Counted from the first letter of the stretch, positions 42,595-52,218 are shown. The stretch: 64,000 bases of DNA from Acidimicrobiia bacterium (GCA_021296345.1 JAGWAN010000027.1:1-64000); one strand, 5' to 3'. Made by a program: numbers and translations. Notes: generated from the letters alone by a model not told the origin.

Positions 42595-43677
42595 ATGAGA
42601 AGGCTACGAGCACTCACCGCGACGCTGGCGGTTCTGGTACTGATAACCGGTGCCTGCGCGGCTGAGGACGATGAACTGACCCCGATCAACTTGCAGCTGC
42701 AATGGGTGGCGCAGGCACAGTTCGCCGGTTACTACGCGGCGGTGGATCAGGGGTTCTACGCCGACGAGGGACTGGACGTGACCATCCTGGAAGGCGCGGT
42801 CGAGATCGTCCCCCAGCAGGTCGTGGCGACCGGAGGCGCTGAGTTCGGTCTCGCATGGGTTCCGAAGGCCCTGGTATCCAACGAGGAGGACGCCGGGCTG
42901 GTGAACGTCGGCCAGGTGTTCCAGCGTTCGGGAACGCTGATGGTGTCGTGGGCTGATTCCGGTATCAGTTCGCCGAGCGATTGGGAAGGCAAGATCGTAG
43001 GGAACTGGGGTTTCGGCAACGAGTTCGAGCTCACCGCCGCCATCGAGAAGTTCGGCGTGAACGTGGGCGAGTTGGTAGCGCAGAGCTTCGACATGGAGGC
43101 CCTGCTCAACCGGGAGATCGACGCCGCCGAGGCGATGATCTACAACGAGTACGCCCAGATTCTGGAGGCGACCAACCCTGATACCGGCGAGCTTTACCAG
43201 CCGTCCGACCTCACGGTGATCGACTTCAACGATCCGGCGATCGCAACGGCGATGCTGCAGGACGCGATATGGGTTACGGAGACCTACGCCGAGGAGAATC
43301 CCGACATCGTCGAGGCTTTCCTCCGGGCTAGCTTCAGGGGATGGATCCACTGCCGTGACAATCCCGACAGCTGCGTAGACATCGTGCTCGCTGCCGGACC
43401 AACCCTGGGACGCAGCCACCAGACCTGGCAGATGAACGAGATCAATGGCCTCATCTGGCCGTCACCTCTTGGCATCGGCGTCATGGACGCGGCTCTGTGG
43501 CAGCAGACCGTCGACGTGGCTACCAGCCAGGGAGTCATCCAGGGCGCGCCGCCGGCCGGTTCGTACCGGAGCGACTTCGCACAGAACGCGGTGGACGGGC
43601 TCGAGGACGAGGGACTCGACACGGTCGGCAACGGCTGGCGACGGGTCACCGTGGAGCTGAACCCGGGCGGCGAGTAG
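42595..43677 (+). CDS. NMT1/THI5-like substrate-binding lipoprotein
   Basis: A 360-residue binding protein: lipobox LVLITGAC, then NLQLQWVAQAQFAGYYAAVDQGFYADEGLDVTI, the exact opening of NMT1/ThiY-like proteins that bind pyrimidine-type ligands. EFGLAWVPKALVSNEEDAGLVNVGQVFQRSG follows. Its operon neighbours downstream degrade reduced pyrimidines or hydantoins, so the ligand is likely a pyrimidine, hydantoin or N-carbamoyl compound rather than thiamine precursor. ATG 42595 follows GGGAGG; ATG 42580 is in frame upstream. Confidence 0.87.
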   Translation: MRRLRALTATLAVLVLITGACAAEDDELTPINLQLQWVAQAQFAGYYAAVDQGFYADEGLDVTILEGAVEIVPQQVVATGGAEFGLAWVPKALVSNEEDAGLVNVGQVFQRSGTLMVSWADSGISSPSDWEGKIVGNWGFGNEFELTAAIEKFGVNVGELVAQSFDMEALLNREIDAAEAMIYNEYAQILEATNPDTGELYQPSDLTVIDFNDPAIATAMLQDAIWVTETYAEENPDIVEAFLRASFRGWIHCRDNPDSCVDIVLAAGPTLGRSHQTWQMNEINGLIWPSPLGIGVMDAALWQQTVDVATSQGVIQGAPPAGSYRSDFAQNAVDGLEDEGLDTVGNGWRRVTVELNPGGE

Positions 43678-43741
43678 ATCTCGAACAACCCGACAAACAA
43701 CCGAGGGTCGGCAAACCCGCGCCGGCGATTTCCGGATAAGT

Positions 43742-43764
43742 GGGACCGTGCTCGGCACGGTCCC
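43742..43764. terminator. Strong hairpin after the binding-protein gene
   Basis: GGGACCGTGC-TCG-GCACGGTCCC forms a perfect 10-pair stem with a three-base loop, 65 bases after the binding-protein stop. The following bases are C-rich rather than T-rich, so this may protect or attenuate the mRNA rather than act as a classical intrinsic terminator. Confidence 0.45.
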
Positions 43765-43815
43765 CACCGACCGCCCCATGGCTGTCCAGGGGAAGCGCCC
43801 GGCCGAGAGAAAGTT

Positions 43816-44658
43816 ATGGCGAACATCGTTCGGGCAGCGCTCCTTCAGGCTGCATGGACCGGTGACCGGGAGTCGATGGTCGAGAAGGGCGCCCACTACG
43901 CGTACGAGGCGGCCGACCGGGGCGCCTCGGTGATGTGCTTCCAGGAACTGTTCAACGGCCCCTACTTCTGCCAGCTCCAGGACGACGACTTCAAGGACAC
44001 CGCCGAGGCGGTGCCGGACGGTCCGAGCACGCAACGGATGATCGAGGTGGCCAAGGAGACCGGAATGGTGCTGGTCGTCCCCCTCTACGAGAAGGAGGAC
44101 GACGGCTTCCTGTACAACACCGCGGCGGTGATCGACGCGGACGGTACGTATCTAGGCAAGTACCGCAAGACCCACATCCCGCACCTCAACGGGTTCTGGG
44201 AGAAGTTCTACTTCCGGCCCGGCAACCTGGGCTACCCCGTGTTCGACACCGCGGTGGGCCGGATCGGCGTGTACATCTGCTACGACCGCCACTTCCCGGA
44301 GGGCTGGAGGGCCCTGGGTCTGGCCGGTGCCAAGATCGTGTTCAATCCCTCGGCTACCAGCCGCGGCCTGTCTATGTACCTATGGAACCTCGAGCAGCCG
44401 GCCTCGGCGGTGGCCAACGAGTACTTCGTCGGCGCTATCAACCGGGTCGGCACCGAACCCTACGGCGACAACGACTTCTACGGCTCCTCCTACTTCGTCG
44501 GCCCAAAAGGGCAACTGGTGGGCGAAGCGGGCTCGGACACCGAGGAGGAACTCGTGATCCGAGACCTCGAGATGGACATGATCGACGAAGTGCGCAAGAC
44601 CTGGGCCTTCTACCGGGACCGTCGCCCCGACGCCTACGACCCCCTAGTGGCGCCCTGA
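43816..44658 (+). CDS. Beta-ureidopropionase / N-carbamoyl-amidohydrolase (nitrilase superfamily)
   Basis: A 280-residue carbon-nitrogen hydrolase. The catalytic triad is Glu44 (CFQELFNGPYF), Lys118 (YRKTHIPHLNGFWEKFYF) and Cys155 (GVYICYDRHFPEGWRALGLAGA). KTHIPHLNGFWEKFYFRPGN is characteristic of N-carbamoyl-beta-alanine/N-carbamoylputrescine amidases. With dihydropyrimidinase in the same cluster, hydrolysis of N-carbamoyl-beta-alanine to beta-alanine, CO2 and NH3 is the best reading. N-carbamoylputrescine amidase is the alternative. Confidence 0.88.
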   Translation: MANIVRAALLQAAWTGDRESMVEKGAHYAYEAADRGASVMCFQELFNGPYFCQLQDDDFKDTAEAVPDGPSTQRMIEVAKETGMVLVVPLYEKEDDGFLYNTAAVIDADGTYLGKYRKTHIPHLNGFWEKFYFRPGNLGYPVFDTAVGRIGVYICYDRHFPEGWRALGLAGAKIVFNPSATSRGLSMYLWNLEQPASAVANEYFVGAINRVGTEPYGDNDFYGSSYFVGPKGQLVGEAGSDTEEELVIRDLEMDMIDEVRKTWAFYRDRRPDAYDPLVAP

Positions 44659-44875
44659 GAGCACAAGTCACAGAGCATCATGCGTGAAGAGGAGCCAGCC
44701 TGATTCCCGCCGAGGGCGACTTCAAGCCTTTGGTCAAACTTTTCGATAAGTGTCGACATGTCGGGCAAACTCCATCGAAGCCAACAGTTCGCAATGGCCG
44801 GGTAGCAGGCATATTCCGGCTTCGCTACGGCCCTGGCCGGTTATCCTGGTACCACAAACGACACGGGGGTCAATT

Positions 44876-46171
44876 GTGGGAATCCATGCCGACCTGCTGA
44901 GACGCCACCGGGAGGTGATTCCCAACTGGGTCGGTCTCTATTACGACCAGCCGATCTCGCTCGCGGAGGGGTCGGGGCGCCATGTCATGGATGCCGAGGG
45001 CAACCGGTATCTCGACTTCTTCGGAGGGATCCTGGTCACCATGGTCGGCCACGCAGTCCCCGAGGTGGTGGATGCGATCAAGGCGCAGGCGGAGCAGATG
45101 CTCCACTCCTCCACCCTCTACCTGATCGAGGCTCAGATCGAGCTCGCCGAACGCATCGCCGAGCTCTCAGGCATTCCCGACGCCAAGGTCTTCTTCGTCA
45201 ACTCCGGATCCGAGGCCAACGACACGGCGTTGATGCTCGCCACCTGCTACCGCAGCTCCAACCAGGTCCTGGCGATCCGGGGCAGCTACCACGGCAAGTC
45301 CCACAGCGCCATGGCTGTCACGGGTAACGCGGCGTGGTCGGGTACCAGCTTCAGTCCCTTCCAGGTCACCTACGTCCACGGCGGTTACAAGCTGCGCTCC
45401 CCGTTCGGCCACCTTCCCGACGAGGAGTTCACCGCTCGGTGCGTGGACGACCTGAGAGATCTGCTGGACATCGCCGTGGCCGGCGTCCCCGCCGCGCTGA
45501 TCGCCGAACCGATCCAGGGCGTGGGCGGGTTCGTCACCCCGCCGGACGGCTTCTTCGGCGCCCTGAAGGACGTACTCGACCAACGGGGAACGCTGTTTAT
45601 CTCTGACGAAGTGCAGACGGGATGGGGACGCACCGGCGATAACTTCTGGGGTTACCAGGCCCACGGCGTGACCCCCGACCTGCTGACGTTCGCCAAGGGC
45701 CTCGGCAACGGCATGGCCATCGGCGGTGTGGTGGGGCGCCGGGCCATCATGGACTCGTACCCAGCCAACGCCCTCTCAACCTTCGGGGGTAACCCGCTGG
45801 CCACGAGCGCAGCGCTGGCCAGCCTGGACGTGCTGGAAGACCACGACCTCCAGTCCAACGCTCACAAGAGGGGTGCCCAGCTGCGAAGCGGGCTGGACCA
45901 TCTGGCCCACGACATCGCGGAAATCGTGGAGGTCCGGGGCAAGGGGCTGATGCTGGGGGTCGAGCTGGCCGATCCGGCTACCCGCCGGCCCGATACGGTC
46001 CGGACCGCCCGGATCATGGAGGAGGCCAAGTCCGAGGGACTCCTCATCGGCAAGGGCGGGCTGTACGGGAACGTGCTGCGCATAGCCCCGCCCCTGTCCG
46101 TCACCGAGGCGGAATGCGACGAGGGCCTGGCGATGCTCGATGCCGCTGTCCGCCGGGCGACCGGCGCCTGA
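44876..46171 (+). CDS. Class III aminotransferase (beta-alanine/4-aminobutyrate type)
   Basis: A 431-residue PLP enzyme. VNSGSEANDTALML (109-122), GSYHGKSHSAMAVTG, DEVQTGWGRTG with Asp244, and the PLP-binding Lys274 in FAKGLGNGMAIGG are all present. Related enzymes include alanine-glyoxylate aminotransferase 2 and beta-alanine-pyruvate aminotransferases. In this cluster it should convert beta-alanine or 3-aminoisobutyrate to the semialdehyde. GTG 44876 has GGGGGT upstream; the in-frame sequence before it is not family-like. A TATCCT hexamer at 44842-44847 is a candidate -10. Confidence 0.88.
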   Translation: MGIHADLLRRHREVIPNWVGLYYDQPISLAEGSGRHVMDAEGNRYLDFFGGILVTMVGHAVPEVVDAIKAQAEQMLHSSTLYLIEAQIELAERIAELSGIPDAKVFFVNSGSEANDTALMLATCYRSSNQVLAIRGSYHGKSHSAMAVTGNAAWSGTSFSPFQVTYVHGGYKLRSPFGHLPDEEFTARCVDDLRDLLDIAVAGVPAALIAEPIQGVGGFVTPPDGFFGALKDVLDQRGTLFISDEVQTGWGRTGDNFWGYQAHGVTPDLLTFAKGLGNGMAIGGVVGRRAIMDSYPANALSTFGGNPLATSAALASLDVLEDHDLQSNAHKRGAQLRSGLDHLAHDIAEIVEVRGKGLMLGVELADPATRRPDTVRTARIMEEAKSEGLLIGKGGLYGNVLRIAPPLSVTEAECDEGLAMLDAAVRRATGA

Positions 46172-46202
46172 CAGCCGAGACCATCCAATCCGGAGGAAAG
46201 TC

Positions 46203-47624
46203 ATGGGAACTGCACTCATCAAGAATGGCACCGTCGTCACCGCGACCGAGACCATGCAGGCCGACGTGTTCATCCAGGGCACGGAGGTGGTTGCCATCGT
46301 TGCGTCCGGAGGGATCGACCTGGGCCTGGTGGCGGACCGCACCATCGACGCGTCAGGAAAGTTGGTGATACCGGGCGGCATCGACGTGCACACCCACATG
46401 GAACTTCCGTTCGGGGGGACTTTCGCCGCCGACACGTTCGAGACGGGAAGCCGCGCCGCCGCCTGGGGAGGCACCACGACCATCGTCGACTTCGCCGTCC
46501 AGACCAAGGGCGAGTCCGCCATGGACGGTTTCGAGCGCTGGATGGCCAAGGCCGAGGGGGAGTGTGCCATCGACTACGGCTTCCACATGATCACCGGGGA
46601 CATCAACGAGCAGACCCTCAAGGAGATGGACATGCTGATGGATGAGGGTGTCACCTCGTTCAAGATGTTCATGGCGTACCCGGGGGTCTTCTACTCCGAC
46701 GACGGTGAGATCGTGATGGCCATGCAGAAGGCCGCCGAGAACGGGTCGATGATCGCCATGCACGCCGAGAACGGCATCGCCATCGACGTGTTCGTGAACC
46801 AGGCGCTGCAGCGGGGCGAGACCGATCCGATCCATCACGGAATCGTGCGCAAATCGGTGCTGGAGGGCGAGGCGACCCACCGTGCCATCCGGCTGGCCGA
46901 GGTCACGGGAGCTCCGGTCTACTTCGTCCACTTATCGGCTCTCGAAGCCCTCGAACAGGTCACGCTCGCCCGGGATGAGGGGCGGAACGTGTTCGCGGAG
47001 ACCTGCCCGCAGTACCTGCTGCTGGATCTGGACAACCTCGGAGGGGGCTTCGAAGGCGCCAAGTACGTGTGCTCGCCGCCGCTGCGCGACCGGGCGGCAG
47101 GACACCAGGAGCGGTTGTGGCGGGGCCTCACGACCGACGACCTACAGGTGGTGTCGACGGACCACTGCCCCTTCTGCATGGGCGACCACCACACGTTCGG
47201 AACCCAGAAGCAGCTCGGGCGGGACAACTTCGCGGCGATCCCCAACGGGATGCCCGGGGTCGAGAACCGGATGGAGCTGATCTTCGATGCGGGTGTCGCA
47301 GCCGGTCGCATCAACGCCAACCGGTTCGTAGAGATCACCGCCACGACGCCGGCCAAGATGTTCGGCCTGTTCCCGAAGAAGGGCACCATCGCGCCTGGGA
47401 GCGATGCGGACATCGTGATCCTCGACCCGGACCGCACGCACACGATCTCGGTGGAGACCCACCACATGGACGTCGACTACTCGGCGTACGAAGGCCGGGA
47501 AATCACCGGCAAGGTGGAGACGGTCATGTCGAAGGGCAAGGTCATCATCGAGGACGGCCGGTACCACGGGAGCAAGGGCGACGGTGAGTACCTGCGGCGC
47601 GGCACGACCATGATGCTGCGCTGA
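46203..47624 (+). CDS. Dihydropyrimidinase / D-hydantoinase
   Basis: Opens the dihydropyrimidine or hydantoin ring to an N-carbamoyl acid. The 473-residue cyclic amidohydrolase has metal ligands His63/His65 in IDVHTHMEL, the carboxylated lysine Lys154 in TSFKMFMAYPG, His187 in MHAENG, the VHLSALEAL His, and Asp in STDHCPFCMGDHHTF. The closing strand GTIAPGSDADIVILDPDRTHTIS is standard. GGAGG is seven bases before ATG 46203. It sits between the aminotransferase and the semialdehyde dehydrogenase, in pathway-consistent company. Confidence 0.93.
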   Translation: MGTALIKNGTVVTATETMQADVFIQGTEVVAIVASGGIDLGLVADRTIDASGKLVIPGGIDVHTHMELPFGGTFAADTFETGSRAAAWGGTTTIVDFAVQTKGESAMDGFERWMAKAEGECAIDYGFHMITGDINEQTLKEMDMLMDEGVTSFKMFMAYPGVFYSDDGEIVMAMQKAAENGSMIAMHAENGIAIDVFVNQALQRGETDPIHHGIVRKSVLEGEATHRAIRLAEVTGAPVYFVHLSALEALEQVTLARDEGRNVFAETCPQYLLLDLDNLGGGFEGAKYVCSPPLRDRAAGHQERLWRGLTTDDLQVVSTDHCPFCMGDHHTFGTQKQLGRDNFAAIPNGMPGVENRMELIFDAGVAAGRINANRFVEITATTPAKMFGLFPKKGTIAPGSDADIVILDPDRTHTISVETHHMDVDYSAYEGREITGKVETVMSKGKVIIEDGRYHGSKGDGEYLRRGTTMMLR

Positions 47625-47694
47625 CCGGGGTCTCCGCAGCCGCTGAGTGCCACGGCAGGGTGAAGACAAGGACCTAAACCACGAGGACGAGGCG

Positions 47695-49188
47695 ATGAAG
47701 ACCATAACCCATTGGATAGACGGCAAGTCCTGGGAGGGCGAGCCGGAGCGGACCGGTCCGGTGTTCAATCCTGCCACGGGGCGCCAGGTCGCCGAAGTGG
47801 CGTTCGCCGCCGCCGCCGAGGTGGACCGAGCAGTCAGTGTGGCCCGGAAGGCGTTCGAGGACTGGCGGTCGGTCTCACTGACCCGCCGCCAGAATATCAT
47901 GTTCGCCTACCGCGAACTGATCACCCGGCACCGTCTCGACCTGGCCCGCATCCTGACCGCTGAGCATGGGAAGACCCTCGACGACGCCTTGGGCGAGGTC
48001 CAGCGGGGCCTCGAGGTGGTGGAGTTCGCGTGCAACATCGCCCATCTGATCAAGGGGGAGTTCTCGGAGCAGGTCAGCAGCGCCGTCGACACCTACACGG
48101 TGCGCCAACCGCTGGGGGTGGCGGCCGGGATCACCCCGTTCAACTTCCCCGCGATGGTGCCCATGTGGATGTTCCCCATCGCCATCGCCTGCGGCAACAC
48201 CTTCGTGCTCAAGCCGTCCGAGAAGGATCCGTCCGCCTCCCTGCTCAACGCGGAGCTGCTGGCCGAGGCGGGCCTACCCGAAGGGGTGTTCAACGTCGTC
48301 CACGGCGACAAGGCGGCGGTGGACGCCATCCTTGCCCACCCGGACATCGCCGCGGTCTCGTTCGTGGGCTCGACCCCGATCGCCCGCTACATCTACGAGC
48401 AGGGAACCCGGAACGGCAAGCGGGTCCAGGCGCTGGGCGGCGCCAAGAACCACATGATCGTTCTTCCCGACGCCGACATGGACCTGGCCGCTGATGCGGC
48501 GGTATCGGCCGGTTACGGCTCGGCCGGCGAGCGGTGCATGGCCATCTCGGTGGTGGTCACGGTGGGCGAGGCCGCCGACCGGCTGCTGCCCAAAGTCCGG
48601 GAGCGGATCGCGGAGTTGGTGGTGGGTCCGGGGGACTCCGAAGGCGCCCAGATGGGTCCGCTGGTCACCGCCGAGCATCGCGACCGGGTGGCCGGCTACG
48701 TCGACACCGGCGAGGCCGAGGGCGCGCGCATCCTCGAAGACGGCCGGGGCTTCACCAGCGACGGGCACGAGGACGGTTTCTTCTTCGGCCCCACCCTGTT
48801 CGACGGGGTGACGCAGGACATGTCGATCTACCGGGACGAGATCTTCGGACCGGTGCTCTCGGTGGTGCGCACCGACTCCTACCAGGAGGCCATAGACCTC
48901 GTCAACGTGAACCCCTATGGCAACGGAACCGCCGTGTTCACCAACGACGGCGGTGCGGCTCGCAAGTTCCAGGCCGAGATCGAGGTGGGGATGGTCGGTA
49001 TCAACGTCCCGATCCCGGTACCCCTATCGTTCTATTCCTTCGGGGGGTGGAAGGACTCCATCTTCGGAGGCCATTCCATCTACGGCCCCGAAGGAGTACA
49101 TTTCTACACCCGGCCCAAGGTCGTGATCGCCAGGTGGCCGGACCCCATACATCGCGGGGTTGATCTCGGATTCCCCCAGCATCGTTAG
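47695..49188 (+). CDS. mmsA: CoA-acylating methylmalonate/malonate-semialdehyde dehydrogenase
   Basis: A 497-residue aldehyde dehydrogenase superfamily member. It has PFNFP (148-152), FVGSTPIARYIYEQG, catalytic Cys281 in GSAGERCMAIS and, decisively, GGAKNH with Asn252 where ordinary ALDHs have the general-base Glu; that replacement marks CoA-acylating MmsA enzymes. It would turn malonate semialdehyde from beta-alanine into acetyl-CoA, and methylmalonate semialdehyde from thymine into propionyl-CoA. It follows the dihydropyrimidinase by 70 bases. Confidence 0.93.
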   Translation: MKTITHWIDGKSWEGEPERTGPVFNPATGRQVAEVAFAAAAEVDRAVSVARKAFEDWRSVSLTRRQNIMFAYRELITRHRLDLARILTAEHGKTLDDALGEVQRGLEVVEFACNIAHLIKGEFSEQVSSAVDTYTVRQPLGVAAGITPFNFPAMVPMWMFPIAIACGNTFVLKPSEKDPSASLLNAELLAEAGLPEGVFNVVHGDKAAVDAILAHPDIAAVSFVGSTPIARYIYEQGTRNGKRVQALGGAKNHMIVLPDADMDLAADAAVSAGYGSAGERCMAISVVVTVGEAADRLLPKVRERIAELVVGPGDSEGAQMGPLVTAEHRDRVAGYVDTGEAEGARILEDGRGFTSDGHEDGFFFGPTLFDGVTQDMSIYRDEIFGPVLSVVRTDSYQEAIDLVNVNPYGNGTAVFTNDGGAARKFQAEIEVGMVGINVPIPVPLSFYSFGGWKDSIFGGHSIYGPEGVHFYTRPKVVIARWPDPIHRGVDLGFPQHR

Positions 49189-49223
49189 AAGAGGCAAGAA
49201 GAACCGGAAAGGGGATAGGGACC

Positions 49224-50240
49224 ATGGACTTCGGCGTCGTGCTCCAGACCGATCCGCCGGCCTCCCGGGTCATAGAGCTCACCCGGCTGGCTGAGGCCAA
49301 CGGATTCAGCCACGCCTGGACCTTCGACTCCCACGTGCTGTGGCAGGAGCCCTTCGTCATCTACTCGAGGATGCTGGCCGAGACCGAACGCATGGTGGTG
49401 GGTCCGATGGTAACCAACCCCGGCACCCGGGACTGGACGGTGCTGGCCTCCCTGTTCGCCACCCTCAACGACATGTACGGGGACCGGACCATCTGCGGGA
49501 TGGGACGGGGCGACTCGGCCCTCCGCTACATCGGCCGCAAACCCCGCACCCTGGCCAAGATGGCCGAGTCTATGGGGGTCATCAAGGGCCTGGTTGCGGG
49601 AGACGAGGTGGACTACGACGGCACGCCTCTGCGGATACCGTGGATCTCGGAAGGCTGGGACCTACCAATGTGGGCGGCCGGATACGGACCGAAGGCGCTG
49701 GCCACGGTCGGACGCCACGCCGACGGGTTCATTCTGCAACTGGCCGATCCCCAGATCCTGGAGTGGACGGTGGCGGCTGTGCGGGCCGCGGCGGTGGACG
49801 CGGGCCGCAATCCTGACGAGATAGCGGTATGCGTGGTGGCGCCCGCCTACGTGGGCGACGACATCGGACACCAACGCGAGCAGCTCCGGTGGTTCGGGGG
49901 CATGGTCGGCAACCACGTCCACGACCTGGTGAAGCGCTACGGCTCGGACAACCCGGAGATGGTCCCTGAGGTGCTAGCCGACTACATCGCCGCCCGGGAA
50001 GGCTACGACTACGCCCACCACGGGCGGGCCGGTAACCCGTCTACCGACTTCGTGCCCGACGCCGTCGTGGACCGTTTCTGCGTGCTCGGAACGGCGGACG
50101 ACCACATCGCCAAGTTGGAGCTGCTGAGGAACCTGGGGATGGACCACTTCGGGGTCTACCTGATGCACGACGACCGGGAGGCGACGCTGAACGCCTACGG
50201 CAAGACGGTCATACCGGAGGTCAACCGGCCCCGGGTCTGA
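49224..50240 (+). CDS. LLM-class flavin/F420-dependent oxidoreductase
   Basis: A 338-residue luciferase-like TIM barrel: MDFGVVLQTDPPASRVIEL, TFDSHVLWQEPFVIYSRML, VGPMVTNPGTRDWTVLASL, ICGMGRGDSALRYIGRKP and WAAGYGPKALATVGRHADGFIL. These stretches match the F420/FMN-dependent branch whose members occur beside dihydropyrimidinases and related amidohydrolases. It closes the cluster 35 bases after mmsA, so it is probably co-transcribed. A role in reducing or oxidising a pyrimidine-type ring is inferred from context only. Confidence 0.85.
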   Translation: MDFGVVLQTDPPASRVIELTRLAEANGFSHAWTFDSHVLWQEPFVIYSRMLAETERMVVGPMVTNPGTRDWTVLASLFATLNDMYGDRTICGMGRGDSALRYIGRKPRTLAKMAESMGVIKGLVAGDEVDYDGTPLRIPWISEGWDLPMWAAGYGPKALATVGRHADGFILQLADPQILEWTVAAVRAAAVDAGRNPDEIAVCVVAPAYVGDDIGHQREQLRWFGGMVGNHVHDLVKRYGSDNPEMVPEVLADYIAAREGYDYAHHGRAGNPSTDFVPDAVVDRFCVLGTADDHIAKLELLRNLGMDHFGVYLMHDDREATLNAYGKTVIPEVNRPRV

Positions 50241-50285
50241 TCATCGGCCCTAGCCCGGGTCAACCCCCACCGACTTAGGGGTGCG

Positions 50286-50708
50286 TCAGTAGCCGGACTC
50301 GGCGACGGGTGAGCGACCCCCGCCGGCCACCGACCTGTATTCCTGGTCGCTCACTTTGCGGTCCTCCCAGACGGTGGCGCCGCCCGTAGTATGGGATAAG
50401 TGCGTCATCGGTGAGTCCGGGAGGGCGCCGTGCCAGTGGACCTCGCCCGGAGGTGCGTGGACGAGGTCTCCGGTGGAGATCTCGACGGCGGCTCCCTGGT
50501 CATTCTGGACCAGGCCCGCGCCATTCGTGACGTAGAGCACCTGACCTTCAGGGTGGTGGTGCCAGTCGGTCCGGGCGCCCGGCTCGAAGCTCACCGCCAG
50601 GATGTTCAGCGTTCCGTCGTTTCGCACGGGCCCGAATAGCACGTCACCGGTGAAGTACTCGGCGGGCGCCTCCTCCCACACTACGTCACCAGGCCTCCAA
50701 TGTTCCAT
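50286..50708 (-). CDS. Single-domain cupin protein
   Basis: A 140-residue RmlC-like cupin. Motif 1 FEPGARTDWHHHPEGQVLYVTNG provides His50-52 and Glu54; motif 2 GDLVHAPPGEVHWHGALP provides the fourth His. Metal binding is therefore likely. Related proteins are annotated as carboxymuconolactone-type or AraC-like cupins with unproven activities. It starts 31 bases after the stop of the decarboxylase gene on the same strand, so an operon is plausible. Confidence 0.85.
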   Translation of the reverse strand: MEHWRPGDVVWEEAPAEYFTGDVLFGPVRNDGTLNILAVSFEPGARTDWHHHPEGQVLYVTNGAGLVQNDQGAAVEISTGDLVHAPPGEVHWHGALPDSPMTHLSHTTGGATVWEDRKVSDQEYRSVAGGGRSPVAESGY

Positions 50709-50738
50709 GATCCTCCGAACCGATAGACGCCGAGGACT

Positions 50739-52151
50739 CTAGAGGAGAGGAGCGGCCTCCTTTCCTACGAGACGCCACAGTCGCTCGACATGTTCCTCCC
50801 TGGTGTTCATCTGGCCTATCGACACCCGCAGGAACGCCGTCTCCCCCATCCTGGATGGGGTCAAGAAAGAATGACCGGATCGATTGACCGCCTCCCCCAG
50901 TGACTCGGTGGCCCGGTTGCCGGCCCGGTGCCGGAAGCACACCAAGGCGAATGGTACGGGGGCCACCAGCTCGAAACGAGGGTCTTCATCGAGCCGGTCG
51001 GCAAAAGCGCGGGCCCATGCCACGCTGTCGCGTATCCGGGAGCGCAGTGCCGCGGCTCCGTAGTAACGCAGGACGAACCAGAGTTTCAGGGAGCGGAAGC
51101 GGCGCCCCAGCGCCACGTGCCAGTCCCGGTAGTCGATCACCTGCCCGCTCTCCGAAGAGGTATTGCGCAGGTACTCGGGCAGGATCGAGAGGGTGCGGAT
51201 CAGGGGTCGGCGGTCGGCCACGTAGAACAGCGAACCGTCGAAGGTCATCGGCGTCCACTTGTAGGGGTTGACGGTGTAGCTGTCCGCCAACTCCAGGCCG
51301 TCCTGATGGTGCCGGAATTCCGGACAGAGCATGGCGTTGCCGGCATACGCGGCGTCCACGTGATGCCACATCCCGGCTTGGCGGGACAGCTCGCCCACGG
51401 CGCGGACCGGGTCCACCGCGGTCGTACCTGTCGTGCCCACGGCCGAGCAGGCGAAGGCGGGCTCCAGCCCGGCGGCCCGGTCCTTACGAACCGCCTCCTG
51501 CAGGGCGTCGATCCGCATGGCGTACGCATCGTCCACATCGATCAGGCGCACATGGCGGTAGCCGGCTACCCGCGCTCCCTTCTCCACGGAGGAATGGGCC
51601 TGCGAGGACGTGTAGGCAACGCACCGGTCGGCGGCGGCGCCGCACCTACCTGCCTCTTCGCGGGCGACCACGAGGGCGGTATGGACGGCGTCCGAGGCGG
51701 TCTGCTGCATCACCCCGCCCCCCTGATCGGTGGTCTTCCATCGGGCGGGGAGCCCAAGCAGGTCCGCCATCCAGTCGGCCATCACGTTTTCCAACTCGGT
51801 GCATACCGGGCTGGTGGCCCATAGCATGCCCTGCTGGCCGAGGCCGGCCGAGACCAACTCGCCGAGAATGCCCGGGCCGGAGGTGGCGGCCGGGAAGAAT
51901 GCGAACCACCCGGGGGAGACCCAGTTGGTCAATCCGGGAACGACGATACGGTCCAGATCGGCGGCGATCTCCTCGAAGTCCTCCGGATCCTCCGGGGCGT
52001 GGTCGGGCAGCATGTCCCGGATCTCGCCCGGCGCCAGTCGTGACTGCACCGGCAGGTCGCCCACCCGCTCCATGTAGCTAGCCAGCCAGTCGATCAACGC
52101 GTAGCCATGACGGCGGAAATCGTCCGGGGTCATCTCGCGAAAATCGGTCAT
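50739..52151 (-). CDS. PLP-dependent aromatic L-amino acid decarboxylase (group II)
   Basis: A 470-residue group II decarboxylase. VSPGWFAFFPAATS, GGGVMQQTASDAVHTAL, SSQAHSSVEKGARVAG with His186 stacking on PLP, HVDAAYAG with Asp266, and NPYKWTPM with Schiff-base Lys298 are all present. The lysine motif is usually NPHKW; Tyr replaces His here. Products would be tyramine, tryptamine, phenethylamine or dopamine, which the amine oxidase at 8.6 kb could handle, though that link is inferred. GGGGAGG precedes ATG 52151. Confidence 0.88.
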   Translation of the reverse strand: MTDFREMTPDDFRRHGYALIDWLASYMERVGDLPVQSRLAPGEIRDMLPDHAPEDPEDFEEIAADLDRIVVPGLTNWVSPGWFAFFPAATSGPGILGELVSAGLGQQGMLWATSPVCTELENVMADWMADLLGLPARWKTTDQGGGVMQQTASDAVHTALVVAREEAGRCGAAADRCVAYTSSQAHSSVEKGARVAGYRHVRLIDVDDAYAMRIDALQEAVRKDRAAGLEPAFACSAVGTTGTTAVDPVRAVGELSRQAGMWHHVDAAYAGNAMLCPEFRHHQDGLELADSYTVNPYKWTPMTFDGSLFYVADRRPLIRTLSILPEYLRNTSSESGQVIDYRDWHVALGRRFRSLKLWFVLRYYGAAALRSRIRDSVAWARAFADRLDEDPRFELVAPVPFALVCFRHRAGNRATESLGEAVNRSGHSFLTPSRMGETAFLRVSIGQMNTREEHVERLWRLVGKEAAPLL

Positions 52152-52212
52152 GGTGCCTCCCCGGTGGCTTGGGCCGGCATCAGGTTAGGTGGGGATTGGA
52201 AGGGCAGGCGAT

Positions 52213-52218
52213 TACAAT
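52213..52218 (+). promoter_or_regulatory. Candidate -10 hexamer (TACAAT) for leuCD
   Basis: TACAAT lies 25-30 bases before the leuC ATG, giving a short 5' leader with GGAG 12 bases before the start. A -35 is not evident. Confidence 0.4.
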
